Shown: piece after piece, positions 9,233-17,797 of the stretch
How positions within the stretch are numbered: the stretch's first letter is position 1
How the letters are laid out: each line of letters opens with the position of its first letter
DNA from: an uncultured Mycoplasmatota bacterium
GTDB lineage: Bacteria; Bacillota_I; Bacilli_A; RF39; UBA660
Direction of reading: 5' to 3'
Assembly: GCA_946403755.1 (NCBI GenBank)
Contig: CAMJBC010000002.1
Coordinates: 1-64,000 of the forward strand
DNA length: 64,000 bases
Translations under genes and position numbers: made by a program
Notes under the pieces: generated by a model
What the model saw: only the letters and a program-made list of their open reading frames with translations
Told to the model about the DNA's origin: nothing
Databases searched by the model: none

Positions 9233-10730
9233 ATTTTATTATTAAACTATTACCTGTCATCTCTTTTGGTTTGCTTATTTCAAACACATCAATTAACGTT
9301 GGAATTACATCAGCTAGAGTACCTTCTTCTTTTAATTTTATACTATCATCACATATCACAAAAGGTACTTTATTATTAGTATGTCCTGTTATTATATTGT
9401 TGTCTTCATCTTTCATACATTCAACATTTCCATGATCAGATGTTATTGCTAGTTGATAGAAGTTTTCATTTGCTTTTTCAAGTATTTTTCCTAAACATAT
9501 ATCACATGCTTCTAAAGCTCTTACTATTGCAGGTAAATTGCCTGTATGACCTACTATATCTGGATTACAGAAGTTAACTAATATGAAATCATAATCTTCA
9601 TCCATTGCATTTAATACAGTTGTAGTAACTTCAGCTATATTCATTTCAGGTTTCATATCAAACCTAGGAACATTTGGAGAAGAAACTAACATTTTATACA
9701 TATTTTTATCTGAAAATTCTTCAGCACCATCAAAGAAATAAGTTACTTGTTGATATCTTGGTATTTCAGCTATTCTAGCTTGTTTAAAATCTAAATCTGC
9801 TAAATATTTACCAAATGTATTTAATAATACTTCATTAGTATAGGCTCCTTCAATTTTATCAGATGTACTATATAATGACATGTATTTAACATTATTAAAT
9901 TTTTTTGTTGAAAACATGTTAAATGATGGGTCTACAAAAGATGATACTAATTCATCAATTCTTTCTGGTCTAAAATCAACAAATAATACTCCATCTCCAT
10001 CAACTATATTACTTCCTTTAGTAATAATACTAGGATTTATATATTCATCAGTTATATTATTCTTATAATGTAAATCTAAACATCTTTGATAATCTGCAAA
10101 TGTATTTCCTATTCCATATACTAAAGCATCATATGCTTTTTTAACTCTATCATAGTTACCATCACTATTCATAGCATAATATCTACCACTAATAGTTCCA
10201 ACTATACCAATACCTAACTTTTTAGCTTTTTCCATAAATGAATTCATATGTTCAATAGCCGCAGTATTAGCTTCATCACATCCATCTGTTATAAAATGAA
10301 ATACTACATTTTCGACCCCACATTTTCTTGCTAAAGCTAAAACTGCATAGAAATGTTCTATACTTGAATGACTACCTGAACTTGATAATAAACCTATTAA
10401 ATGTAATTTAGATTTATTATCTTTAACATGATCCATCATATCTAATAAATGATCATTTTCAAAAAAAGTTTTATCTATAATACTTTCATTAATAATAGTA
10501 TATGGTTGTTTAACAATTCTTCCACTACCAAGAATAATATGACCAGTTTCACTATTACCAACCACATTTCTAGGTAATCCAACGCTTTCAGCATCACAAG
10601 ATAACTTACTAACTGAATATTTATTCATAATTTCAGTAATATTTGGCAAACTAGACATTTTGATAGCATTTCCATTTTCACTATCTCTTATTCCAAAGCC
10701 ATCTAATATTAATAAAATAACCTTTTTCAT
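9231..10730 (-). CDS. gpmI: 2,3-bisphosphoglycerate-independent phosphoglycerate mutase
   Basis: This enzyme interconverts 3- and 2-phosphoglycerate in glycolysis and uses two manganese ions. The 499-residue chain shows LILDGFGIRDSENGNA at the start, the phosphoserine motif GNSETGH near residue 60, and the C-terminal TSDHGNVE metal motif, all typical of the alkaline-phosphatase-like family. A 15-codon upstream extension is rejected because GGAG precedes the chosen ATG. It follows spo0A after 50 bases and ends at a strong terminator. Confidence 0.96.
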   Translation of the reverse strand: MKKVILLILDGFGIRDSENGNAIKMSSLPNITEIMNKYSVSKLSCDAESVGLPRNVVGNSETGHIILGSGRIVKQPYTIINESIIDKTFFENDHLLDMMDHVKDNKSKLHLIGLLSSSGSHSSIEHFYAVLALARKCGVENVVFHFITDGCDEANTAAIEHMNSFMEKAKKLGIGIVGTISGRYYAMNSDGNYDRVKKAYDALVYGIGNTFADYQRCLDLHYKNNITDEYINPSIITKGSNIVDGDGVLFVDFRPERIDELVSSFVDPSFNMFSTKKFNNVKYMSLYSTSDKIEGAYTNEVLLNTFGKYLADLDFKQARIAEIPRYQQVTYFFDGAEEFSDKNMYKMLVSSPNVPRFDMKPEMNIAEVTTTVLNAMDEDYDFILVNFCNPDIVGHTGNLPAIVRALEACDICLGKILEKANENFYQLAITSDHGNVECMKDEDNNIITGHTNNKVPFVICDDSIKLKEEGTLADVIPTLIDVFEISKPKEMTGNSLIIK

Positions 10731-10780
10731 AAATTTCTCCTGTAAATATTCTAACACAAGATAAATAAAAAGCAAAATAA

Positions 10781-11503
10781 TTATTTAACCGCTTCTATCT
10801 TGATTCTATCTGATAAAGTAAAAATATATTCTGAATTCGTTGGTTTTGATTTATTAATATCTACACTACTACCAAATAATTCATCAATTAAATCTAAGTC
10901 TCCCCTAGTCCACGATATATCAATCGCATGCCTAATACATCTTTCTACATTTTCCTTAGTTGTTTTAAACTTAGAAGATACAAAATCATATACTTCACTT
11001 ATAGAAATATCTATATTATCCGCATTATATAAGTATAAGATTGCATTTCTTATATAATGAAAACCATTTATATTAGTTGGTACTCCTAAATCACATAATA
11101 ATTTAGTTATTTTATGAAATAGTTTTTTGTTTTCATCAAGGATATTTTTATTATTTATCTCAATTAATACAGTTTTTAAATCATTATAATTGATTGGCTT
11201 TAAAAAGAAATAATCAACCCTAACTCCTACCATAGATATCATATTTGTTAAATTAGAAGATGAAACAAGTACTACCTTTTTATTTATATTGTTTTCTTTT
11301 AAGTATTTTAGTAAACCATATCCATCTTTATTAGGCATAATTAAATCAAGAATAATAATATCTATTTCATCAGATATGTACTTAATAGCTTCATTTCCAT
11401 CACTAGCAGTTCCCATAATTAAAACTTCTTTATCATTTTTAAAGAAGTCATTTATTTCACTAACAAATAATTCATCATCATCTACTACTAGTACCTTAAT
11501 CAT
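10781..11503 (-). CDS. spo0A: Spo0A-type response regulator
   Basis: A 240-residue protein with two domains. The receiver domain (1-115) has the acidic triad VVDDDE near 7-11, the phosphoacceptor Asp53 in ILDLIMP, and Lys102 in FFLKPI. The C-terminal domain (130-240) matches the Spo0A DNA-binding domain: ITKLLCDLGVPTNINGFHYIR, VERCIRHAIDISWTRGD and KPTNSEYIFTLSDRIK. In Bacilli and Clostridia Spo0A is the master regulator of entry into sporulation and is usually next to spoIVB. Here it lies between tpiA and gpmI, behind a terminator. The start is set by GGAG four bases before the ATG. Whether the organism sporulates is not shown. Confidence 0.93.
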   Translation of the reverse strand: MIKVLVVDDDELFVSEINDFFKNDKEVLIMGTASDGNEAIKYISDEIDIIILDLIMPNKDGYGLLKYLKENNINKKVVLVSSSNLTNMISMVGVRVDYFFLKPINYNDLKTVLIEINNKNILDENKKLFHKITKLLCDLGVPTNINGFHYIRNAILYLYNADNIDISISEVYDFVSSKFKTTKENVERCIRHAIDISWTRGDLDLIDELFGSSVDINKSKPTNSEYIFTLSDRIKIEAVK

Positions 11504-11514
11504 ATTACTCCGTA

Positions 11515-11538
11515 TAAAAAAGAACATTTAAAATGTTC
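11515..11538 (-). terminator. tpiA terminator
   Basis: The inverted repeat GAACATTT/AAATGTTC (11522-11538) overlaps the tpiA stop codon and is followed by TTTTTT on the minus strand. It separates the long cotH-to-tpiA operon from spo0A-gpmI, so those two genes need read-through or a weak promoter not recognised here. Confidence 0.8.
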
Positions 11539-12244
11539 ATTCTATAATAAAACTTAATAATTTTCTTAATTCATTAATATTAGTACTAACCTTACCTAGT
11601 ACTATACCATCACATATATCATATACGCTTTTTATATTATCTTTATTTACTACTCCACCATAAAGTACAGAAATATTCACATGATATATGTTTTTTATGT
11701 ATATTTTTATACGTTTTATCATTTTAGATATCTTATTTACATCAACTACATCATATCCACCTATAGCCCAATTAGGGTCATATACAATAGAAAGATATTT
11801 TAAATCATTTTTATCTAAACCTTTTAAATATAGATTTAATTCTCTTTTAACATGACTAAATGCAAATTTAGTTTTTGTATTCTCACCAATATATAATAAA
11901 GTATTAAAATGATTATTTAATGATTTAAATAATTTCTCTTTGGTATCAAAAGAAGTTTCATTCATTAATTTTCTTCTTTCATGATGAGCTATCATAGTAT
12001 ATTTAACATTTGAATCTTTTAATTGTTCTAAATTTATTTCACCAGTGAAACTACCTCTCTTAGAACTATAAAAGTTTTGTGAACCAAGCAAAAAATCAGT
12101 ATTTCTAAACATTGGTATATATATTACAGGTGGAAATAAAACTACCTCACAGTCTTTAAATTTCATCTTTTCAAACTCATGTTTAAATAATACCATCTCA
12201 TCATAAAGAAAATAACTTTTTTGATTAAGAATTATTCTTTTCAT
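11537..12244 (-). CDS. tpiA: Divergent triosephosphate isomerase
   Basis: Triosephosphate isomerase interconverts dihydroxyacetone phosphate and glyceraldehyde 3-phosphate. The 235-residue barrel keeps Asn7 and Lys9 (LNQKS), a GSFTGE segment and His87 (IAHHERR). The catalytic Glu of YEPxWAIG is Asp156 here (VYDPNWAIGG). The Ser following the catalytic His is His88, and the phosphate-loop GG pair reads GK (LGKVS). GGSV is GGVV. Position between pgk and gpmI, with one base to pgk, says the gene serves glycolysis. Reduced or altered activity is possible; a second isomerase elsewhere cannot be excluded. Confidence 0.9.
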   Translation of the reverse strand: MKRIILNQKSYFLYDEMVLFKHEFEKMKFKDCEVVLFPPVIYIPMFRNTDFLLGSQNFYSSKRGSFTGEINLEQLKDSNVKYTMIAHHERRKLMNETSFDTKEKLFKSLNNHFNTLLYIGENTKTKFAFSHVKRELNLYLKGLDKNDLKYLSIVYDPNWAIGGYDVVDVNKISKMIKRIKIYIKNIYHVNISVLYGGVVNKDNIKSVYDICDGIVLGKVSTNINELRKLLSFIIE

Positions 12245-12245
12245 T

Positions 12246-13385
12246 TTACCCTTTTAATCTTTCTAATGTTTTAAATCTTTTTCCTTCTAAATATTCTAGT
12301 GTTGATCCACCACCAGTTGATGCATAATATAAATCTATTTTAAAGTATTTAGAAGCACTAACAATGTCTCCTCCTGCTAAAATAGTTTTATATTTTTTAG
12401 TTTTAAGATACTTCATTATAGATTTAGTACCTTTTTCATAATCTTTTTCTTCATACATTCCAAGAGGCCCATTCCATAATACCATCTTAGCTTTATCAAG
12501 TTCTGCTTTAAACATTTTTATTGTTTTAGGTCCTATATCATAACCAATATCTTTTTTATTTAATTTATCTATATCTTTTACTCCATTTTGAGTAACTACA
12601 TCTACAGGTAATAATATCTTATCACCATATTTTTTTAATACTTTAGAAGCATAATCTATTTTATCTTCAGATACTATTGAAGATCCTACTTCAATTCCTA
12701 ATGCTTTTAAGAAAGTAAAGCACATAGCGCCACCAATTAATAGTTTATTTGATTTAGTAATAAGATTATCTATAACCCCAATCTTATCATCTACTTTAGC
12801 TCCACCCATAATTAGTGTTTTATTTTTAGCCATTACATCATCTAATACTTTAGTTTCTTCTTCTACAAGAAAACCTGCATAAGAAGGTAAATATTTAGAT
12901 ATACCATATGTAGAAGCATGACATCTATGAGCTGTTCCAAATGCATCTAGAACAAATATATTTCCAAGGCTAGCCCAATATTTAGATAAGTTTTCATCGC
13001 AAGAACTTTCTAAAGTTTTAGGAACATCTTCAAATCTAGTATTTTCTACCAATACTATTTCTCCTTCTAACATGTTATTAACAGTCTCTATTAATATTTC
13101 TCCACGAGTTACTGGAACAAAATAAACAGGAGTATTAACTAATGTAGATAAATGTTTTGCTACTTCTCTTAAAGAATTAGTTTCCTTATCTTCATTTGTT
13201 TTTACCCTTCCTAAATGTGATAATAATATTACCTTAGCTTTATGTTCTATTAAATAATTAATTGTTTTTAAACTAGCAACTATTCTATTATCATCAAGAA
13301 TTTTTCCATTTTTCATAGGAACATTATAATCTACTCTTACTATTACCTTTTTTCCTTTTAATTTAGCACTTGCTAACCCCTTCAT
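12246..13385 (-). CDS. pgk: Phosphoglycerate kinase
   Basis: It transfers phosphate from 1,3-bisphosphoglycerate to ADP. The 379-residue protein shows VRVDYNVP with its substrate-binding Asp/Asn, LLSHLGR, the hinge region and the C-terminal nucleotide loop GGGSTLEYLEGK. It is slightly shorter than the usual 390-400 residues. The start at MKGLASAKLKG is chosen over an upstream ATG by alignment to the family. It lies 7 bases after the dNMP-kinase-like gene and one base before tpiA, so it is part of the cotH-to-tpiA transcript. Confidence 0.96.
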   Translation of the reverse strand: MKGLASAKLKGKKVIVRVDYNVPMKNGKILDDNRIVASLKTINYLIEHKAKVILLSHLGRVKTNEDKETNSLREVAKHLSTLVNTPVYFVPVTRGEILIETVNNMLEGEIVLVENTRFEDVPKTLESSCDENLSKYWASLGNIFVLDAFGTAHRCHASTYGISKYLPSYAGFLVEEETKVLDDVMAKNKTLIMGGAKVDDKIGVIDNLITKSNKLLIGGAMCFTFLKALGIEVGSSIVSEDKIDYASKVLKKYGDKILLPVDVVTQNGVKDIDKLNKKDIGYDIGPKTIKMFKAELDKAKMVLWNGPLGMYEEKDYEKGTKSIMKYLKTKKYKTILAGGDIVSASKYFKIDLYYASTGGGSTLEYLEGKRFKTLERLKG

Positions 13386-13392
13386 ATACTCA

Positions 13393-13950
13393 CTACCCTT
13401 CGTATTTTGTATATATTCTTTTTGCATCCTCTTTTAAATTATCAAATGTTGTATTAATAATTTCTTCATCAAAATCATTAAAATCATCTAAATCTATTTC
13501 AGTTCTATGACGTTTTTGTTCTTCAGTTAAACCATTATCAAAATTAGGTCTAAACATATGAATTGTAACAACTTCAGGATGAGCTGCTTTAATATCCAAT
13601 ATTTCTTTTTTAAATCTAACATCGCTTACAATAATAGCGTCATAAAAGCATGAATATACATCAAAATCATCTATCATTCTTTTAATGAATAAATCATCTT
13701 TACCAAGTTGTTCTCTTATTACATTTGTACCTAATTGTTGTAATAATTCTCTTGGTTTATCTTCCTCTGTTAAATTCCATCCTGTCATTTCTCTAGCATA
13801 ATATTTAATGTATTTAGATAATTGAGTTACAATTACCTCTTTTCCATTAGCTTCATATACTTCTTTTAAGAAAGATGAAAAAGTATCTTTTCCATGTTTT
13901 GCTTTTCCACCTATTAAATAAATTGTTGGTTTTCTTAATTTGACTTCCAT
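13393..13950 (-). CDS. P-loop deoxynucleotide monophosphate kinase-like protein
   Basis: A 185-residue P-loop protein with Walker A GGKAKHGKDTFSSFL near residues 14-28 and a conserved Asp in VSDVRFKKEI near 109. The Gly-Lys-Asp-Thr form of the loop resembles deoxynucleoside monophosphate kinases of phage and bacterial type and dephospho-CoA-kinase-like folds. Substrate cannot be assigned from sequence. Its start overlaps the stop of the glycosidase gene by one base (TAATG), so translation is probably coupled. No phage genes are nearby. Confidence 0.65.
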   Translation of the reverse strand: MEVKLRKPTIYLIGGKAKHGKDTFSSFLKEVYEANGKEVIVTQLSKYIKYYAREMTGWNLTEEDKPRELLQQLGTNVIREQLGKDDLFIKRMIDDFDVYSCFYDAIIVSDVRFKKEILDIKAAHPEVVTIHMFRPNFDNGLTEEQKRHRTEIDLDDFNDFDEEIINTTFDNLKEDAKRIYTKYEG

Positions 13951-15035
13951 TATTCCTCCCCTGTGGCATTAGTTTCTGTTTTATGTTTTTCAAATGCTTC
14001 TGGTAATACCATCCATGCATTTGGTAAATATCTTTCTCCAGAATATCCATATCCAACTGGATTATTAATTAATTGGCCTTTAGAAGTTGGTGTCTTTCTA
14101 GCATATAAAGCACTAGATCCTCCACCATCAAGGTTAGCAGCATTAACACAACCATATTTAACAAATAAATCTGCTAAATCTACCATACTAATACCAACTG
14201 ATTTTGAACTTCTACCATCAATTACAATAAATAGTACAATTCCATCTTGTCTTTGACCAATAGCACTTCTATTAGCTATTCCCCATCCACCATTTCCTTT
14301 AAATGTTGATTTAACACCATTTACTACAAGGAAAGGTCCAAATTCAACAGCTCTATCCATACCATTAGCAATTGCTTGTTGTGCACTATCTTTTGTTAAC
14401 ATAAGAACATTATCTTTTGTAAATCCGATAAGTCCTCCACCTTTATTAATTTTTCTACCTTTATAATATACTTTACCATCTTTAATAGCAGTTCCAGTAT
14501 TTCTATTACCATATGTGTTATAAACACCACTAGCATTCATAGCAACATATGCTTTATTGTTTTTAGCCATTGTTGATAAATATTCTCCAGATCCTCCAAA
14601 TTTCTTAGAGAAAACTAATTTGATGTCAGCTGGATCATAGATAACAATCATATATCCACTCCATCCATCTCCAGAGATTTTTACATATTTATAAACATCA
14701 TTTCCTTCATCTTTTTCAAGAACATCTCTTTCATAACTAGAGCTATATTCACCTTTTCCGAAATCAGGATTAAATGTAATAGCACTAGTATCAGTTCCTT
14801 CATCAGATTCAATTATCTTATTATTATCAAGTACTTTATCAACAGTTTCTTCACTATATAAAACATATGCAAAATACTTATGATTCATTGTAGTCATAGC
14901 AGTAGTAACAAGTAAATCTCTAAAATAAGAAATTGGACCATATGCTAAAAAGAAACATATTACAGCGCATACGTCTATAAATATTACTAGCTTAGCTACA
15001 AAACTCATTTTTTTCTTATTCTTCTTTGTTTTCAT
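13950..15035 (-). CDS. Membrane-anchored phosphodiester glycosidase (NAGPA-like)
   Basis: A 361-residue protein with an N-terminal membrane segment (about 9-33) and an extracytoplasmic phosphodiester glycosidase domain (about 130-345). Family signatures are AMNASGVYNTYG, the GPFLVVNG stretch and the near-C-terminal NLDGGGSSALYAR. The family includes the mammalian uncovering enzyme, which removes GlcNAc from a phosphodiester, and bacterial exopolysaccharide-associated proteins. Its first 20 bases overlap the DUF6273-like gene. In this operon it may cleave a sugar-phosphodiester linkage in a surface polymer; that is inference. Confidence 0.85.
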   Translation of the reverse strand: MKTKKNKKKMSFVAKLVIFIDVCAVICFFLAYGPISYFRDLLVTTAMTTMNHKYFAYVLYSEETVDKVLDNNKIIESDEGTDTSAITFNPDFGKGEYSSSYERDVLEKDEGNDVYKYVKISGDGWSGYMIVIYDPADIKLVFSKKFGGSGEYLSTMAKNNKAYVAMNASGVYNTYGNRNTGTAIKDGKVYYKGRKINKGGGLIGFTKDNVLMLTKDSAQQAIANGMDRAVEFGPFLVVNGVKSTFKGNGGWGIANRSAIGQRQDGIVLFIVIDGRSSKSVGISMVDLADLFVKYGCVNAANLDGGGSSALYARKTPTSKGQLINNPVGYGYSGERYLPNAWMVLPEAFEKHKTETNATGEE

Positions 15036-16398
15036 TATCAGCTTCTCCTAATACATATGGTGTCTCTAAAGTACCATCTCCACTAGTTACTTTCATACTT
15101 GATTTTAAGAAGAAAGAACTTCTAACATTATGTTCACTACTTATTGAATCACTATAAATACTTCCATCTTCAGTAATAACTATTACTACATCAGATGATT
15201 CAATACCTCTAGAAATTGTTAATATATTGTTTAAATCTTGAACATACATATCTGCTAAAGATAACATACCAACTTTATATGTAACACTAGAATTATATTT
15301 ATTAGCATAATCTAAGTTACCTAATTCAAGATTTCCAATATACCATTTTCCATCTACTATATTTTCATTATTTTCAATAGATTTAAAATATTCATCATTT
15401 AAATATCTACCAATAGTTTTACTATTATTAGAATATTTGTTGTTATATCCACCAAATGATTTAGATAGCTTTCCTTCATCATCACTTAGTACTTCGACTC
15501 CAGCTACTTTAGTAGCTTCTTCAGTCCTATTAACTACTCTATATTTAACCCCATTAAAACTTACATAGTTTCCTACATATACATCTGCTAAAGTTTTAAT
15601 ATCATGTTTTTCTATAATATATGGATCAGTTTTAGTACCTTTTCCATCTAATAATTCAGTATTATAGTTTATTGTTATAACAGGTCTAACTCCACTAACT
15701 GTAGCCACATTCTTAATAACACTAATGTCTCCAGAAGGAGTAATATAATATACTTCTTTTGAATCATTCATTGTTCCAAGATAATAGCTTTCTCCATTAT
15801 TTAAGAAACTTGATTTTCCACCAGCTTCTTTATAATCATATAATGATAATAAAGTTATTCTATTGTCATCATTTATTTCATGGCATTCAATATTTTCTAG
15901 ATCATTAACATTATCACTACACATATTTGTATAATCTAATAATTCAGTATTAAATAATAAATTTTCAAATATACCACTATGGTCTTTTTCAGACATATTT
16001 AACCATTTATTAATATATGAGTCATTAAATCCTTTTTCTAGACCAGAATACATTAAAGTAACATTTTTTTCACTAACTGCATAAATATTATTTCTTGAAT
16101 CAACACCTAATATTCTATAAGTGTTTCCAGAATAAGTTAAATAATTATCATTAACTTCACCCTTATACCTACAAGTATTAGTATCATCATCACATACTAA
16201 ACCTTTAGTTAAATCTACATAACTTCTCTTTTTTCTTAAACTATCAACCAAAAGAACTGTAGAATTTTCCTCTTTATCTGCATGTTCTAGTTTATAATAT
16301 TTTATTAGTCTTCCAGTATAAAAACCAATTATAACCATCAAAACTAAAATATTAATAAATAATACTACTCTTCCAACGTTAAGCTTTCTTTGGGTCAT
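15016..16398 (-). CDS. Membrane-anchored DUF6273-like protein
   Basis: A 460-residue protein with one N-terminal membrane helix (VVLFINILVLMVIIGFYTG, about 10-28) and a large outside region. Two related segments are visible: YSGNTYRILGVDSRNNIYAVSE (about 88-110) and FNGVKYRVVN with IGRYLNDEY (about 275-340). Both resemble the DUF6273 pattern of a beta-rich domain with a short Y/W-rich helix (INKWLN, IGRYLND). Function is unknown. It lies 11 bases after DUF4956 and overlaps the glycosidase gene, so it is part of the CotH/VTC operon. Confidence 0.6.
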   Translation of the reverse strand: MTQRKLNVGRVVLFINILVLMVIIGFYTGRLIKYYKLEHADKEENSTVLLVDSLRKKRSYVDLTKGLVCDDDTNTCRYKGEVNDNYLTYSGNTYRILGVDSRNNIYAVSEKNVTLMYSGLEKGFNDSYINKWLNMSEKDHSGIFENLLFNTELLDYTNMCSDNVNDLENIECHEINDDNRITLLSLYDYKEAGGKSSFLNNGESYYLGTMNDSKEVYYITPSGDISVIKNVATVSGVRPVITINYNTELLDGKGTKTDPYIIEKHDIKTLADVYVGNYVSFNGVKYRVVNRTEEATKVAGVEVLSDDEGKLSKSFGGYNNKYSNNSKTIGRYLNDEYFKSIENNENIVDGKWYIGNLELGNLDYANKYNSSVTYKVGMLSLADMYVQDLNNILTISRGIESSDVVIVITEDGSIYSDSISSEHNVRSSFFLKSSMKVTSGDGTLETPYVLGEADNENKEE

Positions 16399-16409
16399 TT
16401 TTTGTACTC

Positions 16410-17090
16410 CTAATCTCCGAAATCATTTTGATATGCTATTAAACTAGCATTAATTACTCCATCTACCCCACTAAATTGATCTACTATATTAGTATCAACT
16501 CTTCCATTATCTTTTATATCTAATTCTATAGATAATTCAACTTCTTTACCAAAAATTGATTTACTTCTAACTTTAAATTTATGTAATTTCTTTAATCTAG
16601 CTAATACATCTTGATGTGCTTTTTCATTATATTTAATTACTAATAAGTATCTGTTTGATACTCTGAATCCCATTAAATAAGCAATAAAATATAATACACC
16701 AATTGCAGCAGATGCGATTAGTGATGGAACATATAATCCAGCACCAGTCATAATACCAGCTGAAATAGCCCAGAACATAAAACTTGTATCTACAGGTTCT
16801 TTAATAGCTGTTCTAAATCTTACAATAGATAAAGCACCAACCATACCTAAAGATAATGATATGTTAGAACTAATTGTTCTAATAATCATAGCTGTTACCA
16901 TAGCAAGCATTATAATACATAATGAATATGCTTTTGAATAAACAACTCCTGTATAAGTTTTTCTATAAACATATACAATAAATAAACCAATAGCGAATGC
17001 TAATAATAATGATATTAACATAGCTCCTACTGATACTGTACCAGTAAAGTTTTCAAGTACAGATTTTTTAATTGTGTCTACTACACTCAT
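16410..17090 (-). CDS. DUF4956 membrane protein
   Basis: A 226-residue protein with four to five membrane helices in the first 150 residues (ISLLLAFAIGLFIVYVY, SLCIIMLAMVTAMII, LIASAAIGVLYFIAYL) and a cytoplasmic C-terminal domain of ferredoxin-like composition. The loop SLSLGMVGALSIVRFRTAIKEP is the hallmark of DUF4956. In many genomes this family lies next to VTC-domain polyphosphate polymerases and CotH kinases, as here. It could be a membrane partner or channel for the polymerase; its activity is not known. Confidence 0.88.
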   Translation of the reverse strand: MSVVDTIKKSVLENFTGTVSVGAMLISLLLAFAIGLFIVYVYRKTYTGVVYSKAYSLCIIMLAMVTAMIIRTISSNISLSLGMVGALSIVRFRTAIKEPVDTSFMFWAISAGIMTGAGLYVPSLIASAAIGVLYFIAYLMGFRVSNRYLLVIKYNEKAHQDVLARLKKLHKFKVRSKSIFGKEVELSIELDIKDNGRVDTNIVDQFSGVDGVINASLIAYQNDFGD

Positions 17091-17103
17091 TTCTACACAC
17101 TCC

Positions 17104-17796
17104 TTACTTTATACTTCTACATAATGCAAATTTACTAACTGCTTCCCTACAAGAAGGAATATCATTTAATATATGTGCTATATGTAGTGGTAATACTTCA
17201 TTAAATTTTACTTCTAAAACTTGTTTACCTTTTTCATCCAAATTATATGTTGGCATCTGTGAATCAAATAAATCATAATTATATAATCCACTTTCTATAT
17301 TAGAATCAAAAGTAATTCTAACATCACTTACAGGATACGTAAATGCAATTCTGTGATATCCAACTATAATAGATGGAACAAGTCCTTTTGTTTTTGAATC
17401 ATAAATAAACTCTTCTAATAAACCTTTTGGTTCTTCAATTTCATCTAGTTTACCTTCTAATATTTTACAATATATGTCTTCTGAAATCAACATTTGTTCC
17501 TTAGCTGTATAGTTATTATGTTTCATCTTTTTTTCTAGTCTTATAAAGCTTTTATCATCATTATAGATTCTAATTCTATATTTTTTTCTATATAAAACTC
17601 CATCCATTTTTTCATAATATGATTTAGATTCTCTATCATCAAAATATAAACTTTTTATAACATAAGAACCATCAGTATAATAAGCAAATTTATCAGGTTG
17701 CATAATTAATGATAATTTTTGTTGTAATACTTTAGCAGCACTATTAGAAATCTTAAATTTTAATTCATGTCTATATTTATATTTCTTCTTTTCCAT
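17104..17796 (-). CDS. VTC-domain polyphosphate polymerase
   Basis: A 230-residue soluble protein matching the VTC catalytic domain, which in yeast Vtc4 makes polyphosphate from ATP inside a basic tunnel barrel. The expected pattern is present: YRHELKFKI, SLYFDD, YRKKYRIRIY, LEKKMK, AKEQMLI and a late Glu in VLEVKFNEVLP. The start at MEKKKYKYRHE is chosen from the GGTGAG ribosome binding site and family alignment. It begins one base after cotH and 13 bases before DUF4956. No membrane segment, so it probably works with DUF4956 at the membrane. Confidence 0.88.
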   Translation of the reverse strand: MEKKKYKYRHELKFKISNSAAKVLQQKLSLIMQPDKFAYYTDGSYVIKSLYFDDRESKSYYEKMDGVLYRKKYRIRIYNDDKSFIRLEKKMKHNNYTAKEQMLISEDIYCKILEGKLDEIEEPKGLLEEFIYDSKTKGLVPSIIVGYHRIAFTYPVSDVRITFDSNIESGLYNYDLFDSQMPTYNLDEKGKQVLEVKFNEVLPLHIAHILNDIPSCREAVSKFALCRSIK

Positions 17797-17797
17797 A

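Noticed and set aside
13393-13950. Phage origin for the dNMP-kinase-like gene
   Set aside because: It is translationally coupled to its neighbours in a chromosomal operon, with no phage genes nearby.
15016-15035. Frameshift between the glycosidase and DUF6273-like genes
   Set aside because: The 20-base overlap joins two complete proteins, each with its own membrane helix and ribosome binding site.
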